From Mycolicibacterium lutetiense (GTDB lineage Bacteria; Actinomycetota; Actinomycetes; Mycobacteriales; Mycobacteriaceae), in assembly GCF_017876775.1 (NCBI RefSeq), contig NZ_JAGIOP010000001.1:1793442-1857441 (forward strand): 64,000 bases of DNA, in the 5' to 3' direction. Shown here one piece after another: positions 51,448-61,426 of this stretch. Every line of letters begins with the position of its first letter. The first letter of the stretch is position 1. Position numbers and translations under genes: made by a program. The notes under the pieces are model-generated. The model saw only the letters and a list, made by a program, of their open reading frames with translations, had not been told where the DNA came from and made no database searches.

Positions 51448-52884
51448 TCATCCTGCGAAGATCCGTGGCCATTCGGAGTTCCAGTTATCACGCTGGTTGC
51501 TGAACCGTTCCGACTGTTCGGTCGCTGATGCGAGCACAGAATCCTGCACCCCAGCTTCGATCAACAGACGAAGCGTCAGCATCCAATGCAGCGACTGGTT
51601 GAGGGCGAGCATCTGGCGGAGCCTTTCGCCACCGAGGCCGTTCTGCCCGAGTCCGTGGGCTAAGGCGATGCGCTGATCGACAACTTCTTTTTTCCACCGT
51701 CCTAGACGTCCAATACAGGCTGGAACAGCTTGGACAACCGGGCCGGCCAGCGCCGCCACCCGCTGTGGGTAGCTGCACTCGTGCCAGTAGTTCCGTAGCG
51801 CCGATGAGAAGCTCTCGGCGATCTCAGGAGGTATGTTTGACGAGCCTACCGCCGACAGCGATGCGCCGATCTGTTCAGTGCTGAACCGGCGAGCATCGGG
51901 ATGGAGCGTCCGGTGGAGAGCCTCGACGGCAGTGGCCAGGGATAGCGCATCGGATTCAACTGTCGGGAACTCGTTGCGGATCACGGCGGCGAGAATTTGC
52001 GGCACCGGCGTGGTGCGACGATGCACCTCGAGCCATCGAGGAAGAAACTCGAGGCCCACGTCCATCCGCGTGAAAAGTAGCTCACCCGCCGCCTCAGGGG
52101 CAGAAGGGTCGATGCGGTAGCCATGCACCGAACACCATTTGCCTGCCCAAACGTCTAGCGACCTTATGGAGCACGGTTTGCCCGAGATCAGGGTCATGAG
52201 GTCGGCGAGCGGGTTCAGGACACGCACCCCCACGTCGGTAATGCTCCAGCCGTTGAAGAGTTCGAACTCCAATTGGCTGGTTGCCTTGACATGGAAGCCT
52301 CGAATGCCAGGGGGTCGGTGCGTCACGGAAGGACCAAGCGTGACATAACCTGCGTCGTCGACGAGTTCGGCGTCGAGAGATTTGTTTCGCAGATCCATGT
52401 GCCAGTCGAGCTTCAGCCGATCATCGAGATGGACAGTTGTTGAAAGCGCGGGGATAGCGGCCCATTCGGCGAGGTTCGTGACATCAGGGCGGATTCCCTG
52501 CAACGGGAGATCAGGATCGGGCAGGTGTTCGCCGACGATGCACCACGTGGCCGCAAGCCTTTGCATGGAGGGGCCGGTGTTAGGCCTGCCAAGGAAGGAC
52601 CTGCGACGGGTTGTGTACGAGTCCCACAAAGTGATCTTGCTCGGTCGTAGTGGGATGGATCCCAAGACGACCATGTCGTCAGGATCGTCACGCATCTTCA
52701 TTGTTGACCCGCTAGACCCGGTCGCCTCTATCGAAAACCGTGGTGTTAGTTCGGGGCTCACGTCAAGGCGGACTTCGGTACCGTCCACCTCAAGCATTCC
52801 GGTTACACGTAAATCACCGAGGTTTGGTAACCAGAACTGACCAAGGGAACTCGTTGTCTGCACGGGAAAATTGTTACTGGACAT
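51448..52884 (-). CDS. ApeA-like HEPN protein, probable abortive-infection factor
   Basis: 478 residues. The N-terminal beta domain begins LGQFWLPNLGDLRVTGMLEVDG, the pattern of the ApeA N-terminal domain. The C-terminal helical domain has the HEPN ribonuclease motif RIALAH (Arg405, His410) after a CIGRLGRWKKEVVDQ helix. ApeA-type proteins are single-gene antiphage factors in which the HEPN part cleaves RNA. Convergent with the DUF6602 gene; 218 bp between them contain nothing notable. Confidence 0.75.
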   Translation of the reverse strand: MSSNNFPVQTTSSLGQFWLPNLGDLRVTGMLEVDGTEVRLDVSPELTPRFSIEATGSSGSTMKMRDDPDDMVVLGSIPLRPSKITLWDSYTTRRRSFLGRPNTGPSMQRLAATWCIVGEHLPDPDLPLQGIRPDVTNLAEWAAIPALSTTVHLDDRLKLDWHMDLRNKSLDAELVDDAGYVTLGPSVTHRPPGIRGFHVKATSQLEFELFNGWSITDVGVRVLNPLADLMTLISGKPCSIRSLDVWAGKWCSVHGYRIDPSAPEAAGELLFTRMDVGLEFLPRWLEVHRRTTPVPQILAAVIRNEFPTVESDALSLATAVEALHRTLHPDARRFSTEQIGASLSAVGSSNIPPEIAESFSSALRNYWHECSYPQRVAALAGPVVQAVPACIGRLGRWKKEVVDQRIALAHGLGQNGLGGERLRQMLALNQSLHWMLTLRLLIEAGVQDSVLASATEQSERFSNQRDNWNSEWPRIFAG

Positions 52885-52949
52885 GCGCAGTCATGTTTCG
52901 TTGCTGCGGAGGAATCCTGCGCAGCGGGCTGGTCTCGCTCACCCCGCTA

Positions 52950-53672
52950 CTACCCCCACTTCTCATCGGCGAGCGGAGCGTCGTTGAGTCGATCGCGTCG
53001 GGTTCGCCAGTCGGGCATCGCCTCATCCATGAGCTTCGTGAATTGGTTGCCATGGTTGCGCTCGAAGTAATGCATCATCTCGTGAACGACGATGTACTCC
53101 AAGCAGTCCGGATGCTTCTTGGCGAGCTCGACGTTGAACGTCAGCCGCCGGGTTTCGCGATTGCAGGTTCCCCATTTGGTTCGCATGCGACGGATAATCC
53201 AGTCCGGTACCTGCGTGGCGAGCTTCGACTCCCAGGTCGAGATCAAAGCTGGGATCGCCGCGCGCAACTGCATCCGGTACCAGGTGTCGAGCACGGTGCG
53301 GCGCTGCTCGGCGTTACGGTCAGACGGCACATACAGGATCAGTCGATCACCATCGATCTCCACGAGGGCACGGCCCGGCCGCTCAACGACCGTGAGCCGG
53401 CGGCGCACACCCCACACGTAGTGGGATTCTCCCGTAACCATTTCGCGCTCTGACTGCCGGTCGGTCGAACGGAGCTGCGCACGTTGACGCTTGATCCACG
53501 GCAGCCGTTGGATGACAGCGAGACGCACCTGGTCGTCATCGAGCCGCCGCGGCGCGGCCACACGCACGCGGCCCGTCGGTGGGTAGACACCGATGTGCAG
53601 GTTCTTGATGTCCTTGTAGACGACGTCGATGTCGATGCCGCGGACGGTGAGGTAGGCGCTAGCGGTATTCAT
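52950..53672 (-). CDS. YgjP/M48-type zinc metallopeptidase of the type I RM operon
   Basis: 240 residues. HEMMHYFERNHGNQF is the HExxH...H zinc site; KWGTCNRETRRLTFNVELAK precedes it, as in YgjP-like (DUF45/SprT-like) peptidases. The start overlaps hsdR by 14 bp, so it is the last gene of the operon. Such peptidases often accompany type I systems; the function there is unclear. Confidence 0.85.
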   Translation of the reverse strand: MNTASAYLTVRGIDIDVVYKDIKNLHIGVYPPTGRVRVAAPRRLDDDQVRLAVIQRLPWIKRQRAQLRSTDRQSEREMVTGESHYVWGVRRRLTVVERPGRALVEIDGDRLILYVPSDRNAEQRRTVLDTWYRMQLRAAIPALISTWESKLATQVPDWIIRRMRTKWGTCNRETRRLTFNVELAKKHPDCLEYIVVHEMMHYFERNHGNQFTKLMDEAMPDWRTRRDRLNDAPLADEKWG

Positions 53673-56600
53673 TGCGTGCCTTCACCAGTTCAAACAGTTC
53701 ATCGAGCCGGTCAAAATCGTCAGGAAGTGTGCGGCTGATCGCTCTCTTGACGACCTTCTCCTTCATCGTGTTGCCAACCCAGTCATGCGGCTTGCTCGTC
53801 AGGATCGCGGTGTCGACCCGGATGGGCATCGTAGGGTCGGGCCATCCGAAGTCGATCAGAGCGCGGCGTGCGCCGTTGTCGGCCCAGTCTGGGTATTTGG
53901 TATCGGATTCCTTACTGCCGAGCTTCTTGGCGGCGTCGAGCAACTTGGCCAGGAACTCCCGGTAGTCAATGGCCTGCTGGCGGCGCTGTTCAATAATGGC
54001 GTCGAGCAGCTCACTCATCTTGTCGTAGTACTTCGGGTTCATCGCGTGCTCGTCGATGATCACCTTGCGCATGTTGTTGGTGATCGTCTCGGCGACCGCC
54101 TCGGGGTCCTTCTTGATCCCGGTCGGTAGCTTGTCGATTGCCCCCGCACCGAGCTTCACGATCAGATCGATCAGGCCCGAGTCCTCGAAATTGGAGACGA
54201 CTTCGGAGGCGCCGGCGTGGATGTAGGTGTCGAGCAGGAACCGCATCCCTGCCTCGTACTGCTTGAAATCGACGTCCTCGCCCGCACCGAGCTTCACCTC
54301 AGCGCGCACGTTGACGTAGTGCGCGATCTCGGATTTGATCGCCTCGGCCTCGGCCGCGCTGTACCCGGCGGTGGTCATGTCGTTGGCGAGGTTGGCGTAG
54401 GCGCGGGTGACGGCGGCAACAGCTTTGTACAGTTCAACGCGCTTGGGTTCGTTGGCCTTGAGCTGAATGGCGTTGCCCTGCTCCAGGGCGCAGAAGTACT
54501 GCTGGTAAAGCAGCGTGCTCTTAGGCTGCGCAACGGGTTCGACCAGGGCGCGGATACGTTCAAGGGCTTCGTCAAGGTCGTCGCGGGCCTTCTCAATGCG
54601 ATCGGAGAGCAGTCCCTCGATGTCTTTCTTCTCGTAGCCGTCCAGTGCACCGGAGGTGTAGTCGGTGATCGCGTCTTCGAGCGAGTTGAACAGGTCCTGG
54701 TAGTCGACGATGTAGCCGTAGTCTTTGTCGTCGCCGTCGAGGCGGTTGACGCGGCAGATGGCTTGGAAGAGGCCGTGGTCGCGCATCTTCTTGTCGATGT
54801 AGAGGTAGGTGGCGCTGGGTGCGTCGAAGCCGGTGAGCAGTTTGTCGACCACGATCAGCAGCCGCATCTGGCCGGGGTTCTCGATGAACTGGCGCTTGAC
54901 GGCCTTCTCGAACTCTTCGACCTTGCCCATCGCGGTGTCTTCGGGCTCGTCGAAGTAGTCGGCCAGCATCTTGCGGTAGATGTCGTACTGGCGGATCTTC
55001 TCGGTCTTGCCTTCGCCGGAGTCTTCTTTGGCTATGTCGCTGGCGTTGGGGGTGTAGCTGGTGACGATGGCGCACTTGCCCTTGAAGCCGGCGTTGCAGA
55101 ACAGCTCGTAGAACTTGCAGGCCTGGTAGATGGATGAACCGACGAGCATGGCGTTGCCGTGCCCATCCATCAGGCGGGGCTTGGTCTCCATGTCGAGCAG
55201 GATGTCGTTGACGATCTGCTTGGCGCGTGGCTCACTGGAGACGACCTTTTGCATGGTGCCCCAACGCTTTTTGAGCTCAGCCTTGGATAGATCGGTCATG
55301 CCTTTGGTCTTGACCTCGAACCACTTGTCGACCTGATGAGGCGACATCAGATCCTGGTCGATGTTGCGGGCCTCGTATTGCAGGTCGAGCACGACGCCGT
55401 CGGTGACGGCTTCGTCGAATTTGTAGGTGTGGATGAACGTGCCGAAGGTCTCGATGCTGGTGGCCTTATCGGCCTTGAGCAGCGGGGTGCCGGTGAAGCC
55501 GATGAACATTGCCTCGGGCAGCAGTGCGTTCATGGCGGTGTGCATCTTGCCAGACTGGGTGCGGTGGGCTTCGTCGACGAAGACGAAGATGTTGCCTTTG
55601 GCTTTGAAATCCTGCGGGACGGTTGCCTGCAGCTCTTTGATGAACTCGGCGGTCGCCGCGTCGTCCTCGTTGTCGTTGTCGGCGGCGCGGAACTTGTGCA
55701 CGAGCGAGCAGATCAGCCACTCCTCGCTGGCGTTGAGTGTGCTGATCAGGTCGGCGCCGCTCGTGGTGCGGTAGATCTGCTCGTTGACACCGTTGAAGAC
55801 CTTCTCGATCTGGTCGTCGAGTTCGGTGCGGTCGGTGATCAGCAGCACCCGCGCATCCGGTTCGTTCTCGCGAATCCACTTGGCCAGCCACACCATCGTC
55901 AAGCTCTTGCCCGAACCCTGGGTGTGCCAGATGATGCCACCCTCGCGTTTCGAGATGCGGCCTTGGGCGGCTTTGACGCCGAAGTATTGGTTGTGGCGCG
56001 GACCCTTCTTGATGCCCGCATCGAAGACGATGAAGTTATGGATCAACTCCAGCAGACTGTACTTGTTGCACATTTGAAGCAGTGCCCGGTCGAGTGGGTC
56101 ACCGACATCGGACGGCTCTTTCCACTCCAGCCAGTACTTCTCCTGCGTGTCGATGACGCCGTAGCGCAACCCTTCGACGTCGTTGCCGGCGAAGACGAAC
56201 TGCACCGTCGAAAAGAACGACCGGATGAACTCCGGCTTCTGGTTACCGATCGTCTGCCGGATACCCTCGGACACAGCGACTTTGGAACGCTTGAGTTCCA
56301 GCGTGGCGAGCGCCAGGCCGTTGACGTACAGCACCACGTCGGGGCGCTTGGTGTGGTGGCCGGCGACGGTGACTTCCTCCACGACAACGAAGTGGTTGGC
56401 GTCGGGGTTCTTCCAGTCGATCAGCCAGACCGTCTCGGCCTGCTCGCCCACGCCAGGCTTGACCTTCACGCCGTAGCGCAGCAGCCTGTAGACGTCCCTG
56501 TTCGCTTCATACAGGTCGTGACCGGCGCCGACCGAGGCAGCTTTGCCGAGCTGGTCGAGCGCACGGTTGATCAGGTTATCGTCGTAGCCGCGCGCCGTGA

Positions 56601-56745
56601 GGTTTTGGGTGAGCAGATCGGTTTCAACGTTTGTGTTGTGCTCGCGGTGCCCCCAATTGCCGAGATACTCGTAACCGAGCTGGTCGCGAAACAGCGCGAC
56701 GACGCGGTTCTGGGTCCTGCGTTCAGGCTGGCCGACGTCACTCAC
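53659..56745 (-). CDS. hsdR: Type I restriction endonuclease subunit HsdR
   Basis: GTG 56745 overlaps the preceding stop (GTGA) and gives 1028 residues. The nuclease domain has RPDVVLYVNGLALATLELKRS (D...E-x-K). The motor has HTQGSGKSLTMVWLA, VFVDEAHRTQSGKMH, GFTGTPLL and LLIVVDKLLTGFDAP. A coiled-coil C-terminus (EKKDIEGLLSDRIEKARDDL) binds the methylase core. It translocates and cuts DNA lacking the cognate methylation. Full length, intact. Confidence 0.94.
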   Translation of the reverse strand: MSDVGQPERRTQNRVVALFRDQLGYEYLGNWGHREHNTNVETDLLTQNLTARGYDDNLINRALDQLGKAASVGAGHDLYEANRDVYRLLRYGVKVKPGVGEQAETVWLIDWKNPDANHFVVVEEVTVAGHHTKRPDVVLYVNGLALATLELKRSKVAVSEGIRQTIGNQKPEFIRSFFSTVQFVFAGNDVEGLRYGVIDTQEKYWLEWKEPSDVGDPLDRALLQMCNKYSLLELIHNFIVFDAGIKKGPRHNQYFGVKAAQGRISKREGGIIWHTQGSGKSLTMVWLAKWIRENEPDARVLLITDRTELDDQIEKVFNGVNEQIYRTTSGADLISTLNASEEWLICSLVHKFRAADNDNEDDAATAEFIKELQATVPQDFKAKGNIFVFVDEAHRTQSGKMHTAMNALLPEAMFIGFTGTPLLKADKATSIETFGTFIHTYKFDEAVTDGVVLDLQYEARNIDQDLMSPHQVDKWFEVKTKGMTDLSKAELKKRWGTMQKVVSSEPRAKQIVNDILLDMETKPRLMDGHGNAMLVGSSIYQACKFYELFCNAGFKGKCAIVTSYTPNASDIAKEDSGEGKTEKIRQYDIYRKMLADYFDEPEDTAMGKVEEFEKAVKRQFIENPGQMRLLIVVDKLLTGFDAPSATYLYIDKKMRDHGLFQAICRVNRLDGDDKDYGYIVDYQDLFNSLEDAITDYTSGALDGYEKKDIEGLLSDRIEKARDDLDEALERIRALVEPVAQPKSTLLYQQYFCALEQGNAIQLKANEPKRVELYKAVAAVTRAYANLANDMTTAGYSAAEAEAIKSEIAHYVNVRAEVKLGAGEDVDFKQYEAGMRFLLDTYIHAGASEVVSNFEDSGLIDLIVKLGAGAIDKLPTGIKKDPEAVAETITNNMRKVIIDEHAMNPKYYDKMSELLDAIIEQRRQQAIDYREFLAKLLDAAKKLGSKESDTKYPDWADNGARRALIDFGWPDPTMPIRVDTAILTSKPHDWVGNTMKEKVVKRAISRTLPDDFDRLDELFELVKARNEYR

Positions 56746-57683
56746 GAACCGGCCCCCCGGCTCATCGCCTCGTCCACACCTTCGGTCTCCCACTGCCCAT
56801 ACCGAGTAGATGTGCCCTGGATGATCCACTTCGTGCGGCCGTTCGAAGCGCGGCCCGCCACCACCGCTGCGGCAGCGCTCGGACTAGCGAAGACATGGTT
56901 GCGGGTAAAGCGCATGTTCGCGCCGTCAGGCGCCGGTTCCAGAGTGCCGTCCTGCTCCAGTTTTTCGCGCAGCCGCCGGTAATTGTGGGTGGCCACACCA
57001 GTCCAGGAAGCCCGCGCCTCAGACCGCTCGAACACGGTGAACTCACCGTCGATCACCTGTGCAGTGGCGGTCACACCCACCTTGGGTAGAGCCATGGTGA
57101 ACAGCGGTGAGTTGGTGCGTCCATTTGCCGGATCGGTGGTGGATACAGCGGGAGCCGTTCGTGGTGACCGCAGAATATTCACCCCGAGCACCGGCAGCAC
57201 GATCTTGGCTTGTTCGATGAAGTACTCCATGTCCGACACGTCCGCCTCCGGCAGGGTGATCGGTGGAGGTGTGGTGCCGTTGGTGAGCTTCGCCCGACTG
57301 GCCTGCAAGGCAAGGGTTATCAGCCGACTTTCCAGGTAGCGGGCGTGTGCCTTCGTCAGGTTGGTGTCTTTGCTCGTCAGCATGATGGCTCGATCCCAGA
57401 AGTCTTTGCCGTTCTGGTCTTCCGAGCGGGCGTGCTGATACAGCCGCTTGCTGACGTCGTCACCTTCGCCGATATAGGCCTTCTGCCCGCCAAGGCTGTC
57501 CGGATCATCACCGAGCAGGATGTAGATACCGGTGCGCGTCGCCTCCGGACGCTGCAACAGTGCCGCCAAGTCCGAACGCGGCGCCGCCACAACGTGACCG
57601 GTCCAGTTCATGATCTCAGCCGTGAGTAGGCCACCTGGTGTGCCGTCAGCCAGGAACAGGCGAACGGACTTGCCAGCGCTCAT
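56742..57683 (-). CDS. GIY-YIG domain protein with DUF4357-like C-terminus
   Basis: 313 residues. TRTGIYILLGDDPDSLGGQKAYIGEGDDVSKRL is the GIY-YIG nuclease signature, with YLESRLITLAL supplying the catalytic Glu. The C-terminal part (SWTGVATHNYRRLREKLEQD...NHVFASPSAAAAVVAGRASN) matches the DUF4357 plan. It is embedded between hsdS and hsdR with start/stop overlaps on both sides, hence an integral accessory nuclease of this RM locus. Confidence 0.85.
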   Translation of the reverse strand: MSAGKSVRLFLADGTPGGLLTAEIMNWTGHVVAAPRSDLAALLQRPEATRTGIYILLGDDPDSLGGQKAYIGEGDDVSKRLYQHARSEDQNGKDFWDRAIMLTSKDTNLTKAHARYLESRLITLALQASRAKLTNGTTPPPITLPEADVSDMEYFIEQAKIVLPVLGVNILRSPRTAPAVSTTDPANGRTNSPLFTMALPKVGVTATAQVIDGEFTVFERSEARASWTGVATHNYRRLREKLEQDGTLEPAPDGANMRFTRNHVFASPSAAAAVVAGRASNGRTKWIIQGTSTRYGQWETEGVDEAMSRGAGS

Positions 57684-58858
57684 GACGTAGCCTCCACAAG
57701 TAGGCGCGTGCGCCCTGTTAGCAGCTGCTGCATCATGCCGGCCTTGATGTCGCGCATCTTGTCGAGACGCACGTGAAGCGCGGCGAGTTGTTCGTCCACA
57801 TCCCAGAGCGCCTCTCCGATGCTGTGTTGCTCGGCTGGCTCCGGTACGCGAACACGACCACCTCTGATAACGCGTGAGTCAATACTGGGAAATGTTGATC
57901 CCGATTGGAGCTTCAGCAGTTCCGTGACGACTGCATCCAGCGCATAGCGGATGTAATTCTGATCGTTTCTGCCCTTCGCGCGGACTGCCGCTATTCCTCG
58001 GCCGATGCAGTACGGCCGGTCGGCGGTGTTCATGCGTCCGGTTGAACTCCCGCGGACGCAGATCAGAATGTCTTCGGGTTCGCAGAATCTAACCGGATCA
58101 GTGGTCCACTGTTTAACAGTTGGATGCCGATCCGTGAATTCAGTGGGGCCGTTGATGAGCGGCACACCAGCTCCATCACGGTTGTAGGAGGCTCCTGCCG
58201 GTGACTGCCCCATTATGACGTCAGCTATGTCGCCGAGAACACCGCTCCGCAGTGGCCCGTTGAAGCCCGGCAGGCGGGTGCGACCGGTCAAGAGCTGCTG
58301 CATCATGCCCTGCTTGATCGCCTGCTTCTTGGCGATGAGGCGTTCGAGGGCTGCGATCAGATCATCGGCTTCTTGGAGCGCATCACCAATCCGACGCTGT
58401 TCCGTTTCTAAAGGCAACGGCAGCGGCATCAGAACGAACTTCTCGCGCGGAAGGTGCGCGATGCTTGTCTGAGTCACAAAATCAGAAAAGGCGCCAATTG
58501 ACGACCAGTACTCCAGAAAGGCCAGCATCAGACGCGCGTCGTAGCCTCTCTTCGCGCGCAGCCGATGAAGCGCCTTTTGGTAGTAGCACTCGGGCAGCTC
58601 GTTTCGCCAGATCGCCCCTCGCCCAACGTCGCCACCTTCACATACCAGGAGGTCACCGTCTCGCAAGCGATAGCGCTGAAGGTCCGAACGAGTCATGGGA
58701 ACAATGCCACCGACTGAAACATCGATCCGTCCCCACTGAACCGCGCGATTTCCAAGATATGGTTTCGGAACGCCAACATTCTTGGCTGCGTCAAGCATCT
58801 TCCCAAGCTGAACGTCGAATTGTTCGCCTACTGTTGACGTAGCCCACGCCCCGGTCAC
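57680..58858 (-). CDS. hsdS: Type I restriction specificity subunit HsdS
   Basis: 392 residues from GTG 58858. Two target-recognition domains are each followed by a conserved helix ending in an identical GMMQQLLTGRTRL motif (about 180-196 and 371-387), the internal repeat typical of HsdS. It sets the DNA sequence recognised by methylase and nuclease. Overlaps both hsdM and the GIY-YIG gene. Confidence 0.92.
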   Translation of the reverse strand: MTGAWATSTVGEQFDVQLGKMLDAAKNVGVPKPYLGNRAVQWGRIDVSVGGIVPMTRSDLQRYRLRDGDLLVCEGGDVGRGAIWRNELPECYYQKALHRLRAKRGYDARLMLAFLEYWSSIGAFSDFVTQTSIAHLPREKFVLMPLPLPLETEQRRIGDALQEADDLIAALERLIAKKQAIKQGMMQQLLTGRTRLPGFNGPLRSGVLGDIADVIMGQSPAGASYNRDGAGVPLINGPTEFTDRHPTVKQWTTDPVRFCEPEDILICVRGSSTGRMNTADRPYCIGRGIAAVRAKGRNDQNYIRYALDAVVTELLKLQSGSTFPSIDSRVIRGGRVRVPEPAEQHSIGEALWDVDEQLAALHVRLDKMRDIKAGMMQQLLTGRTRLLVEATS

Positions 58859-61287
58859 GACACAACTCCCATGTCGGCAAGATGGCCTGCGATCCTGGCT
58901 TCGAGCTTGTCGAGTTCGGCATCGAGATTGGCGACGGTCGATGCGTAGCGTTCGCCGAGCTGCTGGATTCGTGCGACTAGGTCGAGGGTGAGGGCTTCGA
59001 CTTCACCGGCGACTCGTCGCACAACTGTCGCCTGCCATTTGTCATCGAGTACGAGTGTCTTGATCTCGTCCTCGGTGAGCTCGCCGTACTTCTTGAGCGT
59101 GGCGAGGTCGAGCTCACCTTGCGCATCTTTGACGGCCTTCTTGGCGGTCGCTTCGGCGTTGTACAGCTTTGTGACGTGATGCAGTGCCTTGATCTCGTCA
59201 GGATCGCCGCCAACCTTGATGGCCTTCAATCGTGCGGCGACGAGCGCCTTCGAAATCTTGTCGTCGTCCATAGAGTCGGCAAGCAGTCCGTCTTCGACGG
59301 CGTGCTCTTCGACGTACTCCTCGACAGCGCGAGTTGCTTCCTCTGCCGCAGCGGTGAGGTCGTCGACTTTGGCCTGTTCATCAGCAAAGTAGCGGGCCAC
59401 GATAAGTGCGGGCGGGATGAGGTCCATCTTGTACTTGGTGGCGCTGCCACCGGAACCGACGACCAGATCGGGGGTCTCGGTTAGTTTGCGTTCCTTGTCT
59501 TCGATCGTCTTGCGTGGTTTGGCGGCGCCCTGCCAGCCGTCGGCCATGATCAGGTAGACGTCGTCGTGCATGGTGTCGTGCCAGTAGGTCATGAGCTGCT
59601 CGTAGACGTTGTACTCGTCGAGCAGCGGCATCGGCTTGAAGCGGGCCAGCAGGTCGTCGCTGATGGTGGCGATGAGGTCGTTCGGTGTGGTGTCGGCGGT
59701 GATGCCGGCCAGTGCGTCGCGGTGGGTGGCGAACCAGTCTTGGACCAGTCCTGTGGCTTCGTCCCGGAGCTTGTGGAAGCCGGGCGCGTCGAAGATGGCC
59801 TGCTGCACGGCGCTGACGTCGATGGCCAGGTCGCTGTAGCCGGGGCGATTCGGGGTGAAGATCTGGCTGCGCAGCTGCGGGAAGGCATCCCAGTAAGGCT
59901 GGAGCGCGTCGAGGTCGCGGTCGGGAATACCGCCCTGCAGGTGTGCGGACAGGTCTTGCAGGTCCTCAGGTTCGGAGGAGTCGATGTAACGCGGGATATT
60001 GAGGTTGTAGTCGTTCTTCGGGTCGGCGATCTCGCTCATCGGCACCATGCGCGAGTAGCGGTCGATCTCGATCTGCTTGTTGAAGGTGTCGACGATTTTG
60101 TGGATGTCCTGGCTGCGCAGGCGGTTCTTGTTGCCATCCTTCATGAAGCCCTTGGAGGCATCGATCATGAAGACGCCGGTACGTGCCTGGGCGTTCTCCT
60201 TGTCGAGGACGACGACGCAAGCCGGGATGCCGGTGCCGTAAAACAGGTTGGCCGGCAGGCCGATGACGCCCTTGATGAAGCCCTGCTTGAGCAGGCGGGT
60301 ACGGATGGTGGCCTCGGCGTGGCCGCGGAACAGCACGCCGTGCGGCAGGATGATCGCGGCCTTGCCCGCGCTCTTGAGCGAGGTGAGCGCGTGCAGCAGG
60401 AAGGCGTAGTCGCCGTTCTTCGCCGGTGGGCGGCCGTATTCGAAGCGGCCATAGTCGTTCTCGAGGCCGTTGGTCCACGCCTTGTCCGAAAACGGCGGGT
60501 TCATGACGATGTAGTCGAAGCTCCGCAGGCGGTCACCCCTGGTGAATTGCGGGCTGCTGATGGTGTTGCCCTTGGCGATCTCGGCGATCTCGTTGCCGTG
60601 CAGGATCATGTTCATCTTGGACAGCGCCCAGGTGGCGTTGTCCTTCTCCTGGCCGTAGATCGTCATGCCGCGCGGCGCTTCGGCGGCAGCCTTGAGCAGC
60701 AGCGAGCCCGAGCCACAAGCGGGGTCATAGACAGTCTGGTCCTGGCGGGTGTTCGGTCCGATGCCGACAACCTTGGCGAGGATGCGGGAGACCTCGGCCG
60801 GGGTGTAGAACTGGCCCTTACTCTTACCGGACTCGGTGGCGAAGTGGCGCATCAGGTACTCGTAGGCGTCGCCGAGCAGATCGTCGCCCTCGGCGCGCGA
60901 GCCTCGAAAGTCGAGGTCGTTGAAGATGGTGACGAGCTTGGAGAGGCGGTCCTGCATATCCTTGCCCTTGCCGAGCTTCTCTTCGTCGTTGAAGTCGGCC
61001 TGGTCGATGACGTTGCGCAGATCGTTGGCCTCGGCGAGCTTGGCGATGATCTTGTTGAACCGGTCGCCGATCTCCTTGTCGCCCTTGGCGGCGAGCATGT
61101 CGTCGAACGAGCCGCCGGCGGGCACGTCGATGAGGCTGTTGGCGTCGCTCTTGGCCTTATCGGAGACGTACTTCACGAACAGCAGCGTCAGGATGTAGTC
61201 CTTGTACTGGCTGGCGTCCATGCCGCCGCGCAGCTGGTCGCAGCTGGCCCACAGCGATGAGTAGAGATCCGACTTCTTCAACGCCAC
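58855..61287 (-). CDS. hsdM: Type I restriction methylase subunit HsdM
   Basis: 810 residues from GTG 61287 with AAGGAG upstream. N-terminal LWASCDQLRGGMDASQYKDY, SAM motif VYDPACGSGSLLL and catalytic VMNPPFSDKAW (NPPF, N6-adenine). It is longer than classical HsdM (about 500); the extra C-terminal 300 residues include coiled coil (AAEEATRAVEEYVEEHAVED and a final LDAELDKLEARIAGHL). First gene of the operon. Confidence 0.94.
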   Translation of the reverse strand: MALKKSDLYSSLWASCDQLRGGMDASQYKDYILTLLFVKYVSDKAKSDANSLIDVPAGGSFDDMLAAKGDKEIGDRFNKIIAKLAEANDLRNVIDQADFNDEEKLGKGKDMQDRLSKLVTIFNDLDFRGSRAEGDDLLGDAYEYLMRHFATESGKSKGQFYTPAEVSRILAKVVGIGPNTRQDQTVYDPACGSGSLLLKAAAEAPRGMTIYGQEKDNATWALSKMNMILHGNEIAEIAKGNTISSPQFTRGDRLRSFDYIVMNPPFSDKAWTNGLENDYGRFEYGRPPAKNGDYAFLLHALTSLKSAGKAAIILPHGVLFRGHAEATIRTRLLKQGFIKGVIGLPANLFYGTGIPACVVVLDKENAQARTGVFMIDASKGFMKDGNKNRLRSQDIHKIVDTFNKQIEIDRYSRMVPMSEIADPKNDYNLNIPRYIDSSEPEDLQDLSAHLQGGIPDRDLDALQPYWDAFPQLRSQIFTPNRPGYSDLAIDVSAVQQAIFDAPGFHKLRDEATGLVQDWFATHRDALAGITADTTPNDLIATISDDLLARFKPMPLLDEYNVYEQLMTYWHDTMHDDVYLIMADGWQGAAKPRKTIEDKERKLTETPDLVVGSGGSATKYKMDLIPPALIVARYFADEQAKVDDLTAAAEEATRAVEEYVEEHAVEDGLLADSMDDDKISKALVAARLKAIKVGGDPDEIKALHHVTKLYNAEATAKKAVKDAQGELDLATLKKYGELTEDEIKTLVLDDKWQATVVRRVAGEVEALTLDLVARIQQLGERYASTVANLDAELDKLEARIAGHLADMGVVS

Positions 61288-61426
61288 CTGGTGTACTCCT
61301 TCTTCCTGCGATTCCTGCCGGCGGACAGGTCTGATGCGTACCCGCCCGGCCCGACAAGTCTGTCAGCATCAAGACCATTTCTGGGCAAGTCGGGCTACGC
61401 GCGCCCACACACCAGCGGACATGGCG

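Noticed and set aside
55336..56982. Long plus-strand open frame opposite hsdR (548 codons)
   Set aside because: Antisense shadow of hsdR, which has all its nuclease and motor motifs.
59566..61260. Long plus-strand open frame opposite hsdM (564 codons)
   Set aside because: It is the antisense shadow of a clear hsdM gene and has a repetitive Val/Gly/Asp composition with no motif.
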